A stretch of DNA of 64,000 nt. Origin: Cyclobacteriaceae bacterium. Its GTDB lineage: Bacteria; Bacteroidota; Bacteroidia; Cytophagales; Cyclobacteriaceae. This document shows, in pieces, positions 53,386 to 63,628 of this stretch; the stretch's first letter is position 1, and each line of letters starts with the position of its first letter. The DNA is taken from positions 124,001-188,000 of the forward strand of contig JAHBUC010000004.1 in the NCBI GenBank assembly GCA_019638275.1, in the 5' to 3' direction. The notes under the pieces were generated by a model. That model did not search any database. It saw only the letters and a program-made list of their open reading frames with translations, and was not told the DNA's origin. A program made the position numbers and the translations under genes.

Positions 53386-56300
53386 ATGAAGAGACTACTA
53401 CTTGCTTTTGTAGTTGTGCTTTTCTTCTCCGGTGGAGAAGTATTCGCACAAGAACGCGTTGTCTCAGGCAGAGTGTCATCCACTGAGGATGGTTCGGCAC
53501 TTCCTGGAGTAAACGTGGTGCTCAAAGGTTCTGCATCAGGAACAGCAACTGATGCAGATGGCCGTTATTCGTTAACTGTACCCGCATCAGGCGGCTCCCT
53601 GATTTTCTCATTCATTGGTCTTCAAACCAGTGAGGTGGTTATTGGCGATCGTTCGGTCGTTGATGTTAGTCTGGCACTTGATGTAACTCAACTTTCTGAG
53701 GTTGTTGTAACAGCGCTTGGTGTTGAGAGGGAGACAAAAACTCTTGGCTTCTCCGTAAAGGAAGTTAAAAATCAGGAATTGACAGTTGCCCGCACAACCA
53801 ACGTTGTAAATGCATTGAGCGGTAAAGTGGCAGGTGTACGGGTAGCCGGGTCCAACGGTATGGTTGGCTCCTCGTCAGCAATATTTATTCGCGGTTTCAC
53901 CACATTTACTGGTAGCAACCAACCTTTATTTGTTATTGATGGTATACCTATTGATAACAGTGGTGGTGGAATGGCACTCCAAACAGGTGTATCCAACTCC
54001 AACCGGGCTATCGATTTGAACCAGGATGACATTGAGTCACTTACTGTACTTAAGGGCCCGGCAGCAGCCGTATTGTATGGCTCAAGAGCGGCAGCAGGTG
54101 CCATCATTATTACTACAAAAAAGGGAAAATCTGGTGCAGGCAAGAAAACGGTTGTAGAGTACACGGGTTCATATAACATAAACGAGCCGAATCGATTACC
54201 GGATTATCAAAACACATATGCACGCGGTACATCCGTGAGTGGAGGCGTTCCGGTTGCACCCGTTTACCAGCCGAATGCCGATCAGTCGAACTGGGGTCCG
54301 ATCATCGCTGGCCAATCAGTAGCGAGCCCATATTCAGCTGCAGACCGCGCTTTGTTTGGCTTGCCCGACACAGAAGTTCTTAGAGCATATCCGAATAACG
54401 TTAAGGATATGTTCCGCACAGGGTCTAATACACAACATAACGTGGCTTTCTCTGGTGGAACAGATAAGGCAAATTTTTATTTCTCTTATAACAACCTCCG
54501 GGATAAGGGCTTTTTGGATGGCAATTTACTTGAGCGAAATTCCTTCCGATTTAACGGAAGCAATCAGTTTACAAGCAAGTTTAATATGGGTATTACTTTC
54601 AATTACATAAATAGTGCATCTGAAAGAAGCCAAACCGGTAACCAGCTTTCAAATCCATTGTTTAGAGGATGGTTTTTACCACGCGACTATGATTTGAAAA
54701 ATTCTCCTTTTGAGCGTCCTGATGGCTCCCAGGTTTATTTCAATGCCAATACTGACCATCCTTACTGGACATTGAAGAACAACTTGTATAATGACGAGAT
54801 AAATCGCATAATAGGAACCGTTAGCTTAGCTTATGATTTTACTGATTGGCTTTCAGTGAACTATCGTATTGGAACTGATGGCTATGTACTCAGAAGAAAT
54901 ACCTATGATGCAATTGGTGCACGCGGTCAGGGTAATCATGGGTCAGCATTTATTGGTGTTGGTTCTGTTGGTGAACGCATGACATACAGCCAGGAAACTT
55001 CTTCGTACCTGACCTTTAATGTAAAGAAACAGATTAATGACATTACCGTTACGGCCTTGGTTGGTAACGAACTGAATCTTCAAGTGGGGAACGATTTTGG
55101 TTTTATTGGTGGTACTGTTAACACTCGCGGGTTTAGAAGAATTACAGATGCGAATAATTTTGTTCCGCTTGCATCATCGAATTTCAGAAGAAACCTGATT
55201 GGTGTATTTGCTGATGTTCAGGCTAACTACAAGGGCTTTATTTATCTAGGTTTAACTGGAAGAAATGACTGGTCATCGACCTTTAAGAAGGAGAATAATT
55301 CTTATTTCTACCCTTCAGTTACCAGCAGTTTTATTTTAACTGAGGCATTTTCTGGCTTAAAGAATAATATTTTAAGCTTTGCAAAAGTTAAAGCAAACTG
55401 GGCTAAAGTAGGTAGAGAAGCTGGTATTTATGCCACAGATACATACTATGTCCAGGCTGGGGCAGCAGATGGGTTTGGCCCTCAAATTATATGGCCTTAT
55501 TTGGGTCAATTGGGCCGAACATTGGAGAATTCAGCTGGCAATCCTCTGCTGGGTCCTGAGTTCACAAGAAGTTATGAAGTTGGTGTGGAAGGAAGCTTCC
55601 TTCAGGACAGGATTCGCTTAGACCTTACGTATTTCAACACCCGGTCAACTGATATTATTCTGAATGTCCCAATAGCAGCGGCTTCCGGATTCACCAGTCA
55701 AACCAAAAATGCGGGTGTATTGGAAACCAACGGTATTGAACTAACGCTTGGTGCAACCGCCATTAAGAGTAATAATTTTCAATGGACTATTGACTTAAAT
55801 TGGTCGCGAATTCGCAACAATGTGATTTCTCTTGCGGAAGGAGTACAAAATATTGCGACAGGTGGTTTTACGACAGCTCAAACAAGAATTGAAGCTGGTA
55901 AGGAATATGGTGTTATCTATGCCAATTCATTAACACGAGATGCTGAAGGCAGGATTTTAGTTAATTCAACAACAGGATTGCCTTCAAATGGTCCAATGAT
56001 TTACAGGGGTAATCCGAACCCACGTTGGATGGGAGGTTTAACGAATACTTTTAACTATAAAGGTCTTTCATTGTCATTCCTGATTGATGTAAGGCATGGT
56101 GGTGACATCTTGTCTCGTGTAATCAATGATGTTCGTAGAACAGGGACTGCGGCAGAAACTGCTGAGCTACCCCGATTTGAAGCAGATGGTGTAACGCCTA
56201 CCAAGAGTTATATCGTTCCGGGTGTGTATGCTGATGGTTCACCAAACACCATTGCGGTTTCATCACAACAATATTTTGAAAGCATGTTTTCATTCGCTAA

Positions 56301-56565
56301 CCCAGGTGAGGGTGTATTTGATGCCAGTTGGGTAAGACTGCGTGAATTGAGTTTAAATTACGCTGTTCCAAGATCACTGGTTGACAAGACTCCATTTGGA
56401 AAAATTGAGGTTGGAATAAATGGTAGAAACCTTTGGTTGAAGACTGATGTGCCGCACATTGATCCTGAAACTAACTTAACAGGTGCAGGAAACTCTCAGG
56501 GTCTTGAGTTTAATACGATGCCAAATGCACGTACATATGGCGCGGTACTCAGATTAACTTTTTAA
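53386..56565 (+). CDS. SusC/RagA-family TonB-linked outer-membrane transporter
   Basis: A 1059-aa TonB-dependent transporter. Signal peptide MKRLLLAFVVVLFFSGGEVFAQ; carboxypeptidase-D regulatory-like domain (about 25-105, VVSGRVSSTEDGSALPGVNV); plug with LSEVVVTALGVERETKTLG and the family segment FIRGFTTFTGSNQPLFVIDGIPID; then a 22-stranded barrel ending in AVLRLTF. It works with the SusD-like lipoprotein encoded 18 bases downstream to import glycans or peptides using TonB. The substrate is unknown because no hydrolase is linked. Confidence 0.96.
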   Translation: MKRLLLAFVVVLFFSGGEVFAQERVVSGRVSSTEDGSALPGVNVVLKGSASGTATDADGRYSLTVPASGGSLIFSFIGLQTSEVVIGDRSVVDVSLALDVTQLSEVVVTALGVERETKTLGFSVKEVKNQELTVARTTNVVNALSGKVAGVRVAGSNGMVGSSSAIFIRGFTTFTGSNQPLFVIDGIPIDNSGGGMALQTGVSNSNRAIDLNQDDIESLTVLKGPAAAVLYGSRAAAGAIIITTKKGKSGAGKKTVVEYTGSYNINEPNRLPDYQNTYARGTSVSGGVPVAPVYQPNADQSNWGPIIAGQSVASPYSAADRALFGLPDTEVLRAYPNNVKDMFRTGSNTQHNVAFSGGTDKANFYFSYNNLRDKGFLDGNLLERNSFRFNGSNQFTSKFNMGITFNYINSASERSQTGNQLSNPLFRGWFLPRDYDLKNSPFERPDGSQVYFNANTDHPYWTLKNNLYNDEINRIIGTVSLAYDFTDWLSVNYRIGTDGYVLRRNTYDAIGARGQGNHGSAFIGVGSVGERMTYSQETSSYLTFNVKKQINDITVTALVGNELNLQVGNDFGFIGGTVNTRGFRRITDANNFVPLASSNFRRNLIGVFADVQANYKGFIYLGLTGRNDWSSTFKKENNSYFYPSVTSSFILTEAFSGLKNNILSFAKVKANWAKVGREAGIYATDTYYVQAGAADGFGPQIIWPYLGQLGRTLENSAGNPLLGPEFTRSYEVGVEGSFLQDRIRLDLTYFNTRSTDIILNVPIAAASGFTSQTKNAGVLETNGIELTLGATAIKSNNFQWTIDLNWSRIRNNVISLAEGVQNIATGGFTTAQTRIEAGKEYGVIYANSLTRDAEGRILVNSTTGLPSNGPMIYRGNPNPRWMGGLTNTFNYKGLSLSFLIDVRHGGDILSRVINDVRRTGTAAETAELPRFEADGVTPTKSYIVPGVYADGSPNTIAVSSQQYFESMFSFANPGEGVFDASWVRLRELSLNYAVPRSLVDKTPFGKIEVGINGRNLWLKTDVPHIDPETNLTGAGNSQGLEFNTMPNARTYGAVLRLTF

Positions 56566-56583
56566 TTCTTAACAGAAATTGAT

Positions 56584-58194
56584 ATGAATAAGAGATTAAC
56601 ATTTAAAACAGGGATTGCAGCAATTATTCTGCTTATAGGATCCTCTTGCAGCAGTTGGTTGGATGATAATATAAGTCCAAACAACCTGTCCTCTGTTCCC
56701 GTTACTCAATTGTTGCCCTCAATGCTTGGTCAGTTTGGGTTTGCTATGGGAGGAAGTGATTTGTTTCGATACAGTGCAATTTGGTCTCAACAAATTACTG
56801 CACAAAATGGCAGGCAAACAGAGAGTTACAGTCTATACAATTTAGCAGATTCGGAAGTCAACGGAGTTTGGCGCACCACATTATATGCGGGTATATTGGC
56901 AGATGCCGAGGAAATTCTTAAACGGGATCCGGCTACTACTCACCCGAGATATTTTGGAATGGCCAAATTTATAAAGGCGTTCACCTACAGTGTTTTAGTT
57001 GATTTTTGGGGCGACATTCCATTCTCAGAAGCACTTCAGGGAGTGAGTAACACACAGCCTGCAATTGACGATGATGCAGCGGTTTACCCTCAACTGATTA
57101 CTTTATTGGATCAGGCAATTGTTGATTTTAAAGCTACTTCGGGTCTTATTGCTCCTGCCGCTGATGATTACGTTTATGGCGGAAATGCAGCAAAATGGAT
57201 TAAGGCGGCTAATGTGTTGAAACTTCGGATGTATTTGAAAATGGCAAATGTTGCAACCTTCAACACTGCAACGATCTCAACATTTATCACCAATACACCG
57301 GCTGCTGAGTTTATGGAATCAATAGCAGACGACTATCAGCAACCGTTTGTGGCGAGCCTTTCAGGTCGTATGAATCCTGCTCACCAGTTTATTGTTTCGC
57401 GAACTGATGATATCTGTTCAAGCTCAACAATAATTAATCTGATGAATGCCAAGGCTGATCCGCGTAGAATGAATTATTTCACACCAGCACCATTTAGTCC
57501 TGCCCTTTATAGTACCCCGCCTACGGGCACAGATGGGTATGTTGGGTTGTTACCTGGAAATGGCAATGGAGGCGTAAATAATGGATTGTCCAGATTGCAT
57601 AGGTTTGTTCGTGGTGCAGTGACAACCGCTGCAGCAAGCATTCCTGCTGGTCCAACTCTTGGAGTTACAGGTTTAGCCTATGATGGAAGTGCTCCAGCTA
57701 ATATCCTGACATACGCAGAGTATAATTTTATACGTGCTGAGTTAGCTTTGCGCTATAGCGCACCGGTTGCACCAAAAGCAAGTGTGGAAGAATGGTATAG
57801 AGAAGGCATTACCGCTTCGATTCTTGATGCATCACATCCGGCAAAGCCACTTGTTGCTGCTGATGCAACAGCCTACCTTGATGCTGATCCTGACGGGGAC
57901 ACATTTACCAATGGAACACTTCATGGTACTCAGGAGGAGCAGTTACGCCAGATTATTGAGGAGAAGTATGTGGCTAACTTCATGGTTACTGGCGAAGCCT
58001 GGTGTGATTGGAGAAGAACCGGATATCCGTTGCTTCAATTGTTAGCTCCGGCACTTAATCCGGGAAATAACAATAAGGTTCCGCGTTCCATTGTCTATCC
58101 TCAACAAGAAGTTGATGCGAATCCGAAGTTGAGCCAGAAGCCCAATATGAGCGTTCGTGTGTTTTGGGATACGAGAACAACAGGACAGGAATAA
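56584..58194 (+). CDS. SusD/RagB-family substrate-binding lipoprotein
   Basis: A 536-aa outer-membrane lipoprotein with lipobox LIGSSCSSW (Cys about 22). The helical SusD fold follows, with TPR-like helices around FGMAKFIKAFTYSVLVDFWGDIPFSEAL (about 122-150) and C-terminal EEKYVANFMVTGEAWCDWRRTGYP. It resembles the SusD-like subgroup that pairs with peptide- or sulfur-rich-substrate transporters, but specificity is not clear. It is paired with the SusC gene 18 bases upstream and ends before a strong palindromic terminator. Confidence 0.94.
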   Translation: MNKRLTFKTGIAAIILLIGSSCSSWLDDNISPNNLSSVPVTQLLPSMLGQFGFAMGGSDLFRYSAIWSQQITAQNGRQTESYSLYNLADSEVNGVWRTTLYAGILADAEEILKRDPATTHPRYFGMAKFIKAFTYSVLVDFWGDIPFSEALQGVSNTQPAIDDDAAVYPQLITLLDQAIVDFKATSGLIAPAADDYVYGGNAAKWIKAANVLKLRMYLKMANVATFNTATISTFITNTPAAEFMESIADDYQQPFVASLSGRMNPAHQFIVSRTDDICSSSTIINLMNAKADPRRMNYFTPAPFSPALYSTPPTGTDGYVGLLPGNGNGGVNNGLSRLHRFVRGAVTTAAASIPAGPTLGVTGLAYDGSAPANILTYAEYNFIRAELALRYSAPVAPKASVEEWYREGITASILDASHPAKPLVAADATAYLDADPDGDTFTNGTLHGTQEEQLRQIIEEKYVANFMVTGEAWCDWRRTGYPLLQLLAPALNPGNNNKVPRSIVYPQQEVDANPKLSQKPNMSVRVFWDTRTTGQE

Positions 58195-58214
58195 GGCTTT
58201 TAATGATTTTTAGT

Positions 58215-58246
58215 CAAATAAGGCTGCCCATGGGCAGCCTTATTTG
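58215..58246. terminator. perfect 32-bp palindromic terminator after the first SusCD pair
   Basis: A perfect inverted repeat with 16-bp arms meeting at the centre (left arm begins CAAATAAGGCTG, right arm ends CAGCCTTATTTG). The GC-rich core flanked by A- and T-runs fits a bidirectional Rho-independent terminator 20 bases after the SusD stop, so the second SusCD pair is a separate unit. Confidence 0.85.
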
Positions 58247-58339
58247 TTTAACAGAATAATATTTGGCGGAATAAGCAGGTCTCTGCCCCTGCACAGGTAT
58301 TTTTGTTCATTAGTGAGGTATTAATTTGTTAATTCAGGG

Positions 58340-58358
58340 AAATTTGATAAACAAATTT
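58340..58358. promoter_or_regulatory. inverted repeat upstream of the second SusC gene
   Basis: AAATTTG (58340-58346) and CAAATTT (58352-58358) with a five-base spacer, 60 bases before the ATG. In this 171-bp leader it could be an operator site. It is AT-only apart from one G/C pair, so chance is possible. Confidence 0.35.
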
Positions 58359-58417
58359 TGCAGGCATCACGATTTTATTAGTTTTACCGCTCTATTAATT
58401 AACCTAAATAATCAAGT

Positions 58418-61400
58418 ATGAAGAGAATTCTACAATTAGTGGTTGTAGCGCTACTCATTCTGCCAGGAGGTAAAATTCTTGCCCAGGATCGTACCGTTAC
58501 AGGAAGAGTAACGTCCGCAGATGATGGATCATCACTTCCGGGCGTTAACGTAGTGTTGAAGGGGACAACCCTTGGAACAAATACCGATGTTGATGGAAGG
58601 TATTCAATTTCCATCCCATCTTCAGGTGGTACATTGGTATTTTCATTTATTGGGCTTCGATCTCAGGAAGCAGAAGTTGGATCTCGTTCAGTGGTTGATG
58701 TTAGCATGCAAACGGATATCACACAGCTTTCTGAAGTTGTGGTAACCGGTTATGCTACAATTGAAAAAAGATCAGTTACTGGTTCAATTTCTTCAGTGAA
58801 GGGATCTGTGATTGAAAATTTGCCATTGCAGAGTTTCGATAGAGCGCTTCAAGGAAGGGCAGCAGGTGTACTTGTGCAGTCAAACAATGGTATTCCAGGT
58901 GGTGCCGTAAACGTTCGTATACGGGGTACAGGCTCAATTAACGCAAGCAATGATCCGTTATATATTGTTGATGGTGTTCAATTAAACAACACCAACAATG
59001 CCGCCTACACGCAGTCTAACCCTTTGGCGTTCCTTAACCCGAACGACATTGAGTCAATCGAAGTGTTAAAGGATGCGGCTACTGCGGCAATTTACGGAGC
59101 CCAGGCTGCCAACGGTGTGGTTTTAATCACAACTAAAAAGGGTAAGCAAGGTAAGGCCAGGTTCAACTTTAACTATTACACTGGGGTTTCTGAACCGTTA
59201 AAAATTCTGAATGTTCTAAATTCTCAGGAGTGGTATCAACTCCGCAAAGAGGCTTGGGCAAACTCAGGAAATACTCTTCCGGAAGCAAACACATTAAATA
59301 ACATGGGACGCTTGCCGGCTAACTGGCAAACCTTAACAACAGCTGAACTGGATCAAATTGCTGCAGAATTGCCTACCTATGATTGGCAGCGTGAAGCCTG
59401 GAGAACCGGTAAGGTAAATAACTATGAGCTTTCCATGTCAGGCGGAGATGATAAGACTACATTTTATCTATCTGGTTCCTACGTAAATCAAGAGGCAATT
59501 ATCAGTCCGGTAAACTTTGAACGCGGTACGCTTAATGTTAAGCTCAATCACAAGGCAAACAATAAGCTTACCATTGAGAATTCTTTAAACTTAAGTATGT
59601 TCCAGCAAAATGTTCCTTTTGCAACGGATGGAAGTTTCTTGGGTAATCCGGCATTTGCAACATCTACCATTTTGCCTCACAATCCGATCTATAATGAGGA
59701 TGGTTCCTTCAACACTGCTATAGCCGGTGTTCTTAACCAAAATCCTATTGCTGTAGTGGCATGGAACTCAGGCACTCAGCGAACAAATCAAGTGGTCGGG
59801 AATATTAATGCCACCTATAAAATTCTGGATAATCTGAGTTTAAAATCTTTGTTTGGTTTAGATTATAGGTTTGTTAACGGTGATCGTTACACAGATCCAC
59901 GCACGCCCGATGGTGCTGGTGTAAGCGGTCGTGCATCTGCTCAAACCAACTGGAACACAAATTTTATTACATCCCATGTTCTTAATTACAGCAATACGTT
60001 TGCTAGCAAGCATGATGTGAACGCACTGTTAGGTTATGAGTATCGGAGTGAAACCAATGAGCAGCTTAATGGTGCAGGTATTGGTTTTGCTTCTTATCAA
60101 TTCAGAACAATTCAGTCAGCGGCTACTCCAGAAAATATCGTTAGCTTCTGGACTGGATACCGGAGAATGGGAACCTTTGGTCAATTGATTTATCAATATG
60201 ATAAAAAGTATAACCTTACGTTAACTGGCCGCTATGATGGTTCATCCAGATTTGGTTCGAATAACCGGTATGGATTCTTTCCTGCAGTCGCAGCATCCTG
60301 GTTAATAAAGCAGGAGAATTTCATGCAGAATATTGACTTTGTTTCTGAATTAAAGGTGCGTGCGTCATGGGGTCAAACAGGTAATGATGCCATTGGTAAC
60401 TTCAGTTCCAGAGGTTTATATGGAGCTGCGGGTAACTACAATAACTTCGGTGGTATTCGCCCTACCGGATTGCCTAATGATGACTTGTCATGGGAACGCA
60501 ACGTAACGACTAACATCGGATTGGATTTCGGATTGTTTAATAACCGGGTTTCTGTTGCAACAGATTACTTCATCAGACAATCCAAGGATCTCTTGCTCGA
60601 TCAGCCCGTACTATGGACAAGTGGCTATGGTAGCATTACAAGAAATGTTGGTGAGTTGGAGAACAGAGGAATTGAACTTGAAATCCGTACCATCAATGTT
60701 GATCAGGGAGATTTTAAATGGACTACTGATTTCAACTTTACGCATATAACAAACAAAGTTACCAAGCTTTATGGAGGCCTTGAGGAACTGCCTGGTGACC
60801 CAAGTGTACGTGTTGGTTATTCGTTGGGTACATATTACACCTATGAGTTTGCCGGTGTGAACCCTTCTACAGGTAGGCCTATGTGGTATGATGCTAATGG
60901 AAATCCAAAATATCAGGTTCAATTGGCTGACAGAAGAGTTATTGGAAGACGTGTCAATAACCAGGCTGACTTCTTTGGAGGCATGACTAATACACTTTCT
61001 TATAAGGGATTTGAGGTGAGTTTCTTCTTCCAGTATGAATATGGAAGAGTGGTAGCTGATGGTCAATATGGTTTTTTGTTAGAGAATGCTACGCGCTTAA
61101 CGTTGAATACTTTAGAAGAGACTGCAGGTCCACGTTGGACTACACCAGGTCAAATCACTCACATTCCAAGACCTTACAATGGTGGTCCTGAACCAAGAGG
61201 ATCTGGTCCAACTACCGGAACAGCAGGTTTGCAGAAGACCGATTACATTCGTCTTAAGCAAGTTTCTTTGGCATACAACTTTAATCAAAACCTGATCAGA
61301 AGAGCAGGTTTGACAAATGCTAAGGTGTATGTTCAAGGTGTTAACCTATGGACTTACGATGATTATATCGGTTACGATCCCGAATGGTTCGGCAGTGCAA

Positions 61401-61456
61401 CGGGTATAATTCCGCAATCCAAGAATTATACATTTGGTATACAGTTGTCATTCTAA
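58418..61456 (+). CDS. SusC/RagA-family TonB-linked outer-membrane transporter
   Basis: A 1012-aa paralogue of the first SusC. Signal peptide MKRILQLVVVALLILPGGKILAQ; regulatory-like domain VTGRVTSADDGSSLPGVNVV (about 27-107) that is highly similar to that of the first protein; plug motif LSEVVVTGYATIEKRSVTGSI; RIRGTGSINASNDPLYIVDGVQ; barrel ending in TFGIQLSF. The canonical VVVTGYA form suggests glycan uptake. It starts a second SusC-SusD-lipoprotein unit after a terminator. Confidence 0.96.
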   Translation: MKRILQLVVVALLILPGGKILAQDRTVTGRVTSADDGSSLPGVNVVLKGTTLGTNTDVDGRYSISIPSSGGTLVFSFIGLRSQEAEVGSRSVVDVSMQTDITQLSEVVVTGYATIEKRSVTGSISSVKGSVIENLPLQSFDRALQGRAAGVLVQSNNGIPGGAVNVRIRGTGSINASNDPLYIVDGVQLNNTNNAAYTQSNPLAFLNPNDIESIEVLKDAATAAIYGAQAANGVVLITTKKGKQGKARFNFNYYTGVSEPLKILNVLNSQEWYQLRKEAWANSGNTLPEANTLNNMGRLPANWQTLTTAELDQIAAELPTYDWQREAWRTGKVNNYELSMSGGDDKTTFYLSGSYVNQEAIISPVNFERGTLNVKLNHKANNKLTIENSLNLSMFQQNVPFATDGSFLGNPAFATSTILPHNPIYNEDGSFNTAIAGVLNQNPIAVVAWNSGTQRTNQVVGNINATYKILDNLSLKSLFGLDYRFVNGDRYTDPRTPDGAGVSGRASAQTNWNTNFITSHVLNYSNTFASKHDVNALLGYEYRSETNEQLNGAGIGFASYQFRTIQSAATPENIVSFWTGYRRMGTFGQLIYQYDKKYNLTLTGRYDGSSRFGSNNRYGFFPAVAASWLIKQENFMQNIDFVSELKVRASWGQTGNDAIGNFSSRGLYGAAGNYNNFGGIRPTGLPNDDLSWERNVTTNIGLDFGLFNNRVSVATDYFIRQSKDLLLDQPVLWTSGYGSITRNVGELENRGIELEIRTINVDQGDFKWTTDFNFTHITNKVTKLYGGLEELPGDPSVRVGYSLGTYYTYEFAGVNPSTGRPMWYDANGNPKYQVQLADRRVIGRRVNNQADFFGGMTNTLSYKGFEVSFFFQYEYGRVVADGQYGFLLENATRLTLNTLEETAGPRWTTPGQITHIPRPYNGGPEPRGSGPTTGTAGLQKTDYIRLKQVSLAYNFNQNLIRRAGLTNAKVYVQGVNLWTYDDYIGYDPEWFGSATGIIPQSKNYTFGIQLSF

Positions 61457-61474
61457 TTTAAATCGTCTATTACA

Positions 61475-63019
61475 ATGAAAATATATAAGTTTACTTTGCT
61501 TGCCTTACTGATGGTAGCTTCGTTTTCTTGCGAAGATGTACTTAAGGTTGAGCCAAGACAATCCATAGAATCATCTACTGCGCTTAATAGCAGAGATAAT
61601 ATTTTGGCGGCTACAAATTCGCCATATGCGCGCCTCAGGGCTTTATCATCTTATGGTAGAAACCTGATAGCTTTTCCAGAGGCTTTGTCTGATAATGGTC
61701 AGGCAACCAACAACTCTGGTAGATTGATTGGTGAGTATCAAAACTTGCCAGGTTCAACGTTTAACAACTGGCAAAATGATTACTTTGCCATTAATGAGAT
61801 CAACTTGGTTCTGGCTGCTCTTCAGGATGAGACGGTTAGCCCTCCTCTTTCTGCCACTGATAAGACAAGGATAGAGGGTGAAATGAAGTTTTTGAGAGCA
61901 CTGTATTATTTTAACCTTGTTCGTGTTTATGCTTATGACCCTGGGGTGTCCGTTGGAGCAAGCGATCGTGGCGGAGTTCCGATCACAACTACTGGTTACT
62001 TACGGGCAGAGGATGCCTTGGCATTTTTACCTTCACGTGCCCCGGTAGCTGATGTTTACACATTAATCTATGCAGATCTTCAAACAGCCATTGCTAATCT
62101 TGGAAATGCAGTAGGAAGAGCACCAATCTATGCAACAAAGGCTGCAGCTCAGGCACTTCTTTCTCGTGTTGCGTTGTATAATAAGGATTATGCAACAGTA
62201 GTAACGAATGCAACTGAAGCATTCAACACGTTAGGAGTTGGTGCATTCCTGTCTGGAAATGAATATGTGAGTGGATGGAGGGCTTTGTCAAATCCAGAAA
62301 GCATGTTTGAAGTTAGATTTGCTGTAGCAGCTGAGAACATAGGCGTAAACGAGTCTTTACAGTCTTCTTTCACAACAATTCGATCACTTGATAACCTACG
62401 CAATGCTAACGGTACCTTAAATACTTCTTCAAATACGGGTGGCTGGGGCGACTTGCGTCCTAATGCTCAATTGCGTGGACTGTTGGGGGTTACTACTGCA
62501 GGAAGTGGTACGGGCGCTAATCCGCCAATTGCCATCGTTCGTGGAGCGGACATCCGTGGTTCACTATACGAAGTTGGCCCAGGCAGGGGTGCGGGTGCTG
62601 GAATTGAGTGTATTAAATTCTTGGGTAAGACTGGAACGCTTTACATGGATAATGTTCCGGTTATTAGAAAATCTGAGATGTTATTGAATCGTGCTGAAGC
62701 ATATGCCACAGCTGGATCTCCTGTTTTTGATGAGGATTTGGCTCGTGCCGATCTTAATCAACTCCTTGTGGCTCGAGGATTGGCAGCTGTTGATGATACA
62801 CTAGTGGGTTCTGATTTGTATGAGGCTATATTGGCGCAACGTAGAATCGAACTTGCATTTGAAGGTCATCGTTGGTTTGATCTGAAAAGACTAGGACGGG
62901 ATATTCCCAAGCCTGTAACTGGTGGTTTGATAGCGTATACCGATTTCCGCTTACTAGCAAATATTCCAACTCGCGAGATAGATGGTAATGCAAATCTTGA
63001 GCAAAACCCTGGTTATTAA
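61475..63019 (+). CDS. RagB/SusD-family nutrient-binding lipoprotein
   Basis: A 514-aa lipoprotein with lipobox ASFSCEDVL (Cys about 19). The SusD fold is seen in KTRIEGEMKFLRALYYFNLVRVYAYDPG (about 130-157), KAAAQALLSRVALYNKDYATVV, VPVIRKSEMLLNRAEAYA and the C-terminal ILAQRRIELAFEGHRWFDLKRLGRDI, which is the classic SusD/RagB end. It lies 18 bases after its SusC partner and is followed 11 bases later by a small lipoprotein. Confidence 0.96.
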   Translation: MKIYKFTLLALLMVASFSCEDVLKVEPRQSIESSTALNSRDNILAATNSPYARLRALSSYGRNLIAFPEALSDNGQATNNSGRLIGEYQNLPGSTFNNWQNDYFAINEINLVLAALQDETVSPPLSATDKTRIEGEMKFLRALYYFNLVRVYAYDPGVSVGASDRGGVPITTTGYLRAEDALAFLPSRAPVADVYTLIYADLQTAIANLGNAVGRAPIYATKAAAQALLSRVALYNKDYATVVTNATEAFNTLGVGAFLSGNEYVSGWRALSNPESMFEVRFAVAAENIGVNESLQSSFTTIRSLDNLRNANGTLNTSSNTGGWGDLRPNAQLRGLLGVTTAGSGTGANPPIAIVRGADIRGSLYEVGPGRGAGAGIECIKFLGKTGTLYMDNVPVIRKSEMLLNRAEAYATAGSPVFDEDLARADLNQLLVARGLAAVDDTLVGSDLYEAILAQRRIELAFEGHRWFDLKRLGRDIPKPVTGGLIAYTDFRLLANIPTREIDGNANLEQNPGY

Positions 63020-63030
63020 TTACCACTTAA

Positions 63031-63564
63031 ATGAAATTAGTAATGAAAAAGTTAAAAATATTTGTTTACGTTCTGCCTTTCGTTTTTTTAATATCATGTA
63101 TTGAAAACGAGAAGACTTTGTGGGGAGATTCTCTTGTTGAGTTCGATGCCACCGTATTGAATGCACCCGCATTAGGTAAGGATTTTCCCCTGCTGACGCG
63201 TGTTCCCTTGTACGGAAGACCTGTTGTGACAACTGGAGCCAGTGCAAATCCAGTGATAACACGGGCATCTGGAACCATTTCCTTTCGTGTTAATTTCGTA
63301 AGCCCTCAACGTTCATCAGCTGAGACAATAGGATTGGTTGTAGTTGATGCTGAGACTACTGCAATTGAGGGAGTTCATTACACAATCTCCAACACGATAA
63401 CGATCGCTGCCAACTCAAGCTATGCTGACTACGTGGTTAACGTTATTGATCCAGGGGTACCATCGGCCACTCCTGTTGATTTGGTTGTTGAACTTACTGG
63501 AAATGAAACCATAGATCCAAGTCCTAATTATAAGCGTCTTGGAATTCGCATTAGTCAAAATTAA
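63031..63564 (+). CDS. small lipoprotein with a Calx-beta-like domain
   Basis: A 177-aa lipoprotein; an alternative ATG at 63043 would shorten it by four residues. Lipobox VFLISCIEN. The mature part carries one beta-sandwich: GTISFRVNFVSPQRSSAETIGL, TAIEGVHYTISNTITIAANSS and YADYVVNVIDPG, typical of Calx-beta or DUF-type accessory proteins encoded beside SusD. It probably sits on the cell surface with the SusCD complex and may bind substrate. A strong hairpin terminator follows. Confidence 0.8.
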   Translation: MKLVMKKLKIFVYVLPFVFLISCIENEKTLWGDSLVEFDATVLNAPALGKDFPLLTRVPLYGRPVVTTGASANPVITRASGTISFRVNFVSPQRSSAETIGLVVVDAETTAIEGVHYTISNTITIAANSSYADYVVNVIDPGVPSATPVDLVVELTGNETIDPSPNYKRLGIRISQN

Positions 63565-63582
63565 TTCTGTTTATTCAACTGA

Positions 63583-63613
63583 AAAGCCAACGGATTATCC
63601 GTTGGCTTTTTTT
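63583..63613 (+). terminator. Rho-independent terminator of the second SusCD unit
   Basis: A perfect 12-bp stem, AAAGCCAACGGA (63583-63594) and TCCGTTGGCTTT (63598-63609), with loop TTA and a run of further Ts. It lies 18 bases after the lipoprotein stop. Confidence 0.9.
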
Positions 63614-63628
63614 ATAAATACCAAAAGC

